Positions 60,091 to 64,000 of a stretch of DNA of 64,000 nt are shown piece after piece. The DNA is from Vibrio injensis (GTDB lineage: Bacteria > Pseudomonadota > Gammaproteobacteria > Enterobacterales > Vibrionaceae). How positions within the stretch are numbered: position 1 is the first letter of the stretch; each line of letters opens with the position of its first letter. Both the position numbers and the translations under genes were made by a program. The DNA lies in NCBI RefSeq assembly GCF_001895205.1, contig NZ_BDJF01000027.1, positions 682,001 through 746,000 of the forward strand, given 5' to 3'. Below the pieces are notes generated by a model that was given only the letters and a program-made list of their open reading frames with translations, was not told the DNA's origin and ran no database searches.

Positions 60091-61362
60091 ATGAAACGTG
60101 AAACGATAGCTTTACACCATGGTTATCATGCTGATAATCAAAACTCTGTTGCGGTACCTATTCATCAAACTACTTCATTCAGTTTTAATGATGCACAACA
60201 TGCAGCCGATCTTTTTGATTTAAAAGTTCAAGGTAATATTTATTCTAGGATAATGAATCCAACCTGTGATGTGCTTGAGCAACGTATCTCGGCGCTTGAA
60301 GGTGGTATTGGCGCTTTGGCGGTAGCTTCTGGTATGGCCGCGATTACTTATGCTATCCAAACTCTTGCTCAAGCTGGCGATAATATTATTTCTATCAGTG
60401 AGTTATATGGTGGTACTTATAATCTATTTGCTCATACTTTGCCCAGACAAGGCATTGAAGTTCGATTTGTAGACAAAGATAATTTTACTCAGTTAGCTCA
60501 ACTGATTGATGATAGAACCCGAGCGGTTTTTTGTGAAAGTATCGGTAATCCATCCGGCAGTATTGTTGACATTGAAACGCTGGCTAACTTAGTTCATCAA
60601 CATGGTTTACCATTAATTGTTGATAATACTGTTGCGACCCCCTTTTTATGGCGACCTTTTGAACATGGCGCGGACATTGTTGTTCACTCTGCGACCAAAT
60701 ATATTGGCGGTCACGGAACCACGATTGGTGGTCTGATTGTCGATTCAGGTAAATTCCCATGGCATGCTTACCCACAGCGTTTCCCATTATTAAATGAACC
60801 CGATATTTCATATCATGGTGTCAACTATGCTCAAGATATTGGTGCTGCGGCTTTTATTGCTCGAGCACGGGTCGTTCCTTTGAGGAATATGGGCGCGGCG
60901 CTGAGTGCTCACGCGGCTTGGAATCTGTTACAGGGATTAGAGACATTAGCTTTGCGGATTGAGCGAATTAATGATAATACTTTAGCTGTAGCTCAGTGGC
61001 TTAACCAGCACCCACAAGTGAATTGGGTAAATTATGCAGGCTTAAGGACTCACAAAGATCACTCACTTGCCCAAAAATATATGCACGGAAAGGCGTCTGG
61101 CATTCTCAGTTTTGGTATAGTCGGTGGCCGAGAAGCTGGAACACGCTTTTATGATGCATTAAATCTAATTCTTCGTTTAGTGAATATTGGTGATGCTAAA
61201 AGTTGTGCTGCGATTCCAGCATCGACGACTCATCGCCAGCTCAATGATCAAGAATTACAAGCTGCGGGTGTTTCAGCCGATATGGTTAGATTATCGATAG
61301 GTATCGAGCATATTGATGATTTACTTGCGGACCTTGAACAAGCATTACAAGCAACATTGTAA
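60091..61362 (+). CDS. metY: O-acetylhomoserine (thiol)-lyase MetY
   Basis: A 423-residue cystathionine gamma-synthase-family PLP enzyme. The PLP lysine is K203 in HSATKYIGGHG; NIYSRIMNPT (about 49) and VASGMAAITYA (about 77) are the usual substrate- and phosphate-binding blocks; SIGIEHIDDL near the end is typical. The length (about 425) separates MetY from MetB/MetC (about 390). It makes homocysteine from O-acetylhomoserine and sulfide. A short GGACATGT before ATG 60091 serves as ribosome site. I saw no MetJ box that I trust. Confidence 0.92.
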   Translation: MKRETIALHHGYHADNQNSVAVPIHQTTSFSFNDAQHAADLFDLKVQGNIYSRIMNPTCDVLEQRISALEGGIGALAVASGMAAITYAIQTLAQAGDNIISISELYGGTYNLFAHTLPRQGIEVRFVDKDNFTQLAQLIDDRTRAVFCESIGNPSGSIVDIETLANLVHQHGLPLIVDNTVATPFLWRPFEHGADIVVHSATKYIGGHGTTIGGLIVDSGKFPWHAYPQRFPLLNEPDISYHGVNYAQDIGAAAFIARARVVPLRNMGAALSAHAAWNLLQGLETLALRIERINDNTLAVAQWLNQHPQVNWVNYAGLRTHKDHSLAQKYMHGKASGILSFGIVGGREAGTRFYDALNLILRLVNIGDAKSCAAIPASTTHRQLNDQELQAAGVSADMVRLSIGIEHIDDLLADLEQALQATL

Positions 61363-61370
61363 ACATGTCA

Positions 61371-61408
61371 ATCATGGCCCTGATGAGTATCGAATTAGTG
61401 GCCATGAT
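61371..61408 (+). terminator. Hairpin downstream of metY
   Basis: ATCATGGCC/GGCCATGAT, perfect 9-pair stem with a 20-base loop, 9 bases after the metY stop; the T-run (TTTTTT) comes about 13 bases later. Confidence 0.5.
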
Positions 61409-61607
61409 CATCACCCTTCCCCCTTTTTTATTAAGCTTATTTGCTCTTTAATTATTTCGTCTAATTCTATTATTTAAACTATTTCGTATATCAATAAAGT
61501 TACGCCGTATCTTAAGTTATAGTGCATTAGATTGTTGGATTTTTAGTACAGATGTGTATGGTATAAGTTCATAATTTAAAATGAATAAGTAAGTGATATT
61601 AATGAAC

Positions 61608-61629
61608 GAAGAGCACATGAGTGCTCTTC
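61608..61629 (-). terminator. Hairpin downstream of yoaH
   Basis: GAAGAGCAC-ATGA-GTGCTCTTC, a perfect 9-pair stem, 13 bases after the yoaH stop. Weak T-run on the minus strand. Confidence 0.55.
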
Positions 61630-61641
61630 TAAATCAGATAG

Positions 61642-61806
61642 CTATTCGGTTTTATTCTGTAAATCTTCAGCATACTGACGGCGAATTTCCTGAGAAACGA
61701 TTTGAATCGCCTGTGCAGTGCTGATCCCTTTAGCCATCAATTTCTGAATTTTTTCTACAGCGGCTTGCTGTTCACTGTGAGTTAAAGTCGGTATATCGTC
61801 AAACAT
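61642..61806 (-). CDS. yoaH: YoaH/UPF0181 family small protein
   Basis: A 54-residue protein read from ATG 61806 to TAG 61642. The sequence [20 protein letters not shown], then [22 protein letters not shown], matches E. coli YoaH (UPF0181, 59 residues) along its full length: the family block H-x-x-QQ-x-AVE-x-IQ-x-LMA-x-G-x-S-x-x-QAI. Its ribosome site (AGGAG) lies inside the terminator hairpin of the upstream gene at 61812-61831. Function unknown in any species. It is too short for most gene callers' default settings. Confidence 0.9.
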   Translation of the reverse strand: MFDDIPTLTHSEQQAAVEKIQKLMAKGISTAQAIQIVSQEIRRQYAEDLQNKTE

Positions 61807-61831
61807 AAAAAAGGCTCCTATTACGGAGCCT
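61807..61831 (-). terminator. Intrinsic terminator overlapping the yoaH leader
   Basis: On the minus strand AGGCTCC-GTAATA-GGAGCCT followed by TTTTTT, 17 bases after the outer-membrane gene's stop. The last T touches the yoaH ATG, and the 3' arm holds its AGGAG ribosome site. Confidence 0.85.
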
Positions 61832-61847
61832 CACTATAAAGAGACAA

Positions 61848-63008
61848 TCAGTAACTAGCAAGAAAGTTTACGTATGCCCCCATAGCATTTTCATTGGTAT
61901 AACTTGCACCAATATCAAGCTGAATGATATTCAACGGTGATAAACCAATCCCTGCAGTAATGGTGCCATCTCGGCCACTATAAGCTAGGTTTTTATTATA
62001 CCCTACTCTCAATTTTAATTGACGCATGATATCCACTTCACCACCAATACGGATCATCTGCGTATCATCGGCAAAGTTATTAAATCGGCGGTCGGTATTC
62101 AAATCATAATCCACACTCAAGGTCGCATAATCAGCAACGATACCTGCACCGAGTGTGATTTGTGGGCGGATTTGATAATCATACTGAACAGAGTTAACCA
62201 TTTGTGTCGTAATATCTCGACTGATCAAATTGGTGGCAGCCGCACCTAAACGATAAGGCCCATAAAACCATACCGCGCCAGCATCAATGTTAAATGTCGT
62301 TTCTCCCGTACCGTTATCTAACAAATCTTTGAATTCATAGTTGTTAAAGCTGGCTTGATAAACATAAGTATAAATGCGTTGTAATTTCGGAGTGATACCA
62401 AAAGCCATATGTTGACCGAGGAAGGTTTGATATTTGGCTAACGAGATACCAACTTCAGTAACGGCAATAGAGACGGCATTAATACCACTATTCTGTGCTT
62501 GCTCAAGAATACATTCAGGACTACCGGGATTAGCACTTACAGGGCAATCTGATGCGATGCTGGGAGCCGCATATACTTCTGTGTACGCTTTACCAAATAT
62601 ATTCGCAGAGATGTAGCGGTTTGGTATACCAAAAGCGATAACCCCGCCCAGGTTTGCGTTAAGGGTATCGCCGTCAATATCATTAAGCGCCGTCTGTAAT
62701 TCGGTGGCTTTACTTGGATCATTACTATTAATAAGATCAGCAATATTATCGATACTTTTCACTAATTTATCAGGATCGTTATAAGTAAATCCAATGCTGG
62801 GTAAAATCATCCCTGCGTCATCATTACGTCGATAAATAGCGACTAAAGCAGGATTATAGAACGGAGCAGTAAGATAGTTTGCTGAGACCACGCCAACGCC
62901 ACCCATGGCATCTCCGCGGGCTTCTATAGCATAATTTGCCGCAAGAGTCTCTGTGGCAACCAGCAGCGCAGGAAGCGTTAAAAGCCAAATGTGTTTTTTA
63001 TTGTTCAT
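61848..63008 (-). CDS. TraF-like outer-membrane beta-barrel protein of the vxr-type operon
   Basis: A 386-residue secreted protein with a signal peptide ending at TLAANYA (about residue 23). The mature start YAIEARGDAMGGVGVVSANY (in pieces: YAIEARGDAMGG) followed by PFYNPALV is typical of the conjugal-transfer TraF-like (FadL-fold) outer-membrane family found in vibrios, and the C-terminus (IQLDIGASYTNENAMGAYVNFLASY, in pieces) alternates like a beta-barrel ending in an aromatic residue. ATG 63008 is used; TTG 63014 is also in frame. It lies 58 bases after the DUF2861-like gene and probably belongs to the same operon as the response regulator at the right edge. Despite the name, no conjugation genes are near. 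Confidence 0.8.
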   Translation of the reverse strand: MNNKKHIWLLTLPALLVATETLAANYAIEARGDAMGGVGVVSANYLTAPFYNPALVAIYRRNDDAGMILPSIGFTYNDPDKLVKSIDNIADLINSNDPSKATELQTALNDIDGDTLNANLGGVIAFGIPNRYISANIFGKAYTEVYAAPSIASDCPVSANPGSPECILEQAQNSGINAVSIAVTEVGISLAKYQTFLGQHMAFGITPKLQRIYTYVYQASFNNYEFKDLLDNGTGETTFNIDAGAVWFYGPYRLGAAATNLISRDITTQMVNSVQYDYQIRPQITLGAGIVADYATLSVDYDLNTDRRFNNFADDTQMIRIGGEVDIMRQLKLRVGYNKNLAYSGRDGTITAGIGLSPLNIIQLDIGASYTNENAMGAYVNFLASY

Positions 63009-63066
63009 ATCCAATAAACCGTTGGTTACTTTGTTGTTATAACGGCTTATTGTCTATCAACTTTAA

Positions 63067-63942
63067 TCATTCCTCTAGAGAAACATTATAGGTTTTACTA
63101 ATAACTTGAGCTTGCTCTATGATTATTGGTCCTTGCCAGCGCTTATGAGTCATTGAAACCGCAAGGATATAGCGATCCGATGTTAGTTCTGTGAGCTCAA
63201 GTTGAGTCGGATAGTTTGATTCATAACTTTGTTGCCAAATTTCTTTATACTCACCATCAAAATAATCGTACACCGACACATCTAACCGAGGTAATGGGCA
63301 ATGGCGATTCAATAATGCATTTTTATCGACAGTCCATTGATCTTTACTCGACCAACGAACCGTTTGCTTAGCTTTAGGTTCGCCAAAGATAACCCAAGTA
63401 CTCCACGAATCTTGATCTTCAGCTGTAATATCGATTCGATACAACCCCATAGATAACTTAGAGTTCAGATTATAATGCTTGCGATAGGTTATCGCACCAT
63501 CAGTGACGCCGTCACCAAGGTGAATAAAGCTACTGTCTGTAGAAATTGGTTTCTCAATCCATTGAGTTAACGTTATATTATTCAAAGCCTTATCGCTTTG
63601 TGCTTCTAGTATGACTTGATACGCATCACGACCAGGACTTTGAATATCCACCTTACGAACCACAATACTGTTTAACCATGATGGAAACGTCTTACTGGCT
63701 AACCCCTTACCACAGTCAACCGATAACGATTGGATCAATAAATCATTTAAATGTGTTTTGGTATTTTTCGTTTGGTTGAGTTGCCAAACTTCAACCAGAG
63801 AATGAAACATTCGGTCGAGATCGTTATTGAGTAGGTGTTGATGTACCTGAGTTAACGGGCTATTACTCTCAAACCATTCCACACTCTGTGCATAAAAAGG
63901 CACGCACATAAGCGTGCCAATAAGGCCTATTTTTCTATACAT
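63067..63942 (-). CDS. DUF2861-like periplasmic protein (VxrC-type)
   Basis: A 291-residue protein with a signal peptide (MYRKIGLIGTLMCVPFYAQS). The rest is soluble, with two cysteines (VDCGKG near 116 and RHCPLP near 228) that could form a disulfide, and beta-rich C-terminal segments. It resembles DUF2861, the family that follows the VxrAB two-component genes in vibrios. It starts 4 bases after the response-regulator stop, so the two are co-transcribed. The function of this protein is not known to me; the operon responds to cell-wall damage and controls type VI secretion and biofilm in V. cholerae. Confidence 0.75.
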   Translation of the reverse strand: MYRKIGLIGTLMCVPFYAQSVEWFESNSPLTQVHQHLLNNDLDRMFHSLVEVWQLNQTKNTKTHLNDLLIQSLSVDCGKGLASKTFPSWLNSIVVRKVDIQSPGRDAYQVILEAQSDKALNNITLTQWIEKPISTDSSFIHLGDGVTDGAITYRKHYNLNSKLSMGLYRIDITAEDQDSWSTWVIFGEPKAKQTVRWSSKDQWTVDKNALLNRHCPLPRLDVSVYDYFDGEYKEIWQQSYESNYPTQLELTELTSDRYILAVSMTHKRWQGPIIIEQAQVISKTYNVSLEE

Positions 63943-63945
63943 AAT

Positions 63946-64000
63946 TTAGGCTTTCATCTTATACCCGACACCACGAAGCGTTTCTATTTCTAAACCTGGT
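63946..64000 (-). CDS. OmpR-family response regulator, C-terminal end only (VxrB/WigR-like)
   Basis: Minus-strand codons at the edge read PGLEIETLRGVGYKMKA then TAA (63946-63948). ETLRGVGYKM is the classic final wing of OmpR/PhoB winged-helix domains. It lies 4 bases upstream of the DUF2861-like gene, which identifies it as VxrB-like. Only 17 codons are visible, so the identity is from context. Confidence 0.75.
   Translation of the reverse strand, partial: PGLEIETLRGVGYKMKA

Noticed and set aside
61848..63008. Conjugative element suggested by the TraF-like protein
   Set aside because: TraF-like here is a beta-barrel family name; no relaxase, coupling protein or pilus genes are present.
1..64000. 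CRISPR array, rRNA, tRNA or intact insertion sequence
   Set aside because: No regularly spaced repeats, no rRNA or cloverleaf-like conserved sequence, and no transposase frame was found by eye; an automated search could still reveal a missed tRNA.

Overview
The window reads as chromosomal DNA of a marine gammaproteobacterium, almost certainly a Vibrio or close relative. This rests on the AT-leaning coding style, the Vibrio-type small families (DUF3389- and DUF3319-like), an imperfect-palindrome intergenic repeat of the kind common in vibrios, and a right edge that looks like the vxr (wig) cell-wall-stress locus next to a ddl gene, an arrangement I associate with the second Vibrio chromosome. 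I see no rRNA, tRNA, CRISPR array, prophage or intact insertion sequence.

Layout. 1-3.2 kb: truncated tricarboxylate-type binding protein, TehA/SLAC1-type channel, ClcA antiporter. 3.2-4.7 kb: an orphan terminator or small-RNA candidate, then a CobW-type metal GTPase. 4.7-10.3 kb: a five-gene tripartite efflux operon (adaptor, outer-membrane factor, two FtsX/MacB-type permeases, ATPase). 10.6-11.6 kb: YlqF/RbgA GTPase. 11.9-15.2 kb: divergent FecBCD-type metal-chelate importer. 15.3-22.4 kb: a complete D-erythronate/L-threonate catabolic operon (ltnD, otnK, otnC, otnI, denD, GntP transporter) with a divergent DeoR repressor. 22.7-28.3 kb: an AT-rich block holding a TctCBA transporter and a CitA/CitB-type two-component system.

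28.5-34.1 kb: ybiT, alr, and the yjjI/yjjW glycyl-radical pair. 34.2-36.9 kb: palindromic repeat, then a DUF1538 membrane protein, a PII-like protein and a CBS protein in one tight operon. This is the best candidate here for a poorly described system. 37-42.6 kb: unknown gene, cytochrome b561/YceI pair, a FocA-CBS fused ORF with an internal ribosome binding site, YeiE-like regulator, DUF1097 protein. 42.8-48.2 kb: YbjD (OLD-family), a leaderless 5'-nucleotidase, a 31-residue membrane peptide, and alx/terC behind a yybP-ykoY manganese riboswitch.

48.3-64 kb: PhnA protein, M48 lipoprotein protease, thioesterase, SgrR- and YhaJ-like regulators, a frameshifted patZ acetyltransferase, SPOR lipoprotein, ddl, a degenerate tyrosine-recombinase-like protein, DUF3319-like/SUI1 pair, metY, yoaH (with its ribosome binding site inside a terminator), and the vxr-like operon running off the right edge.
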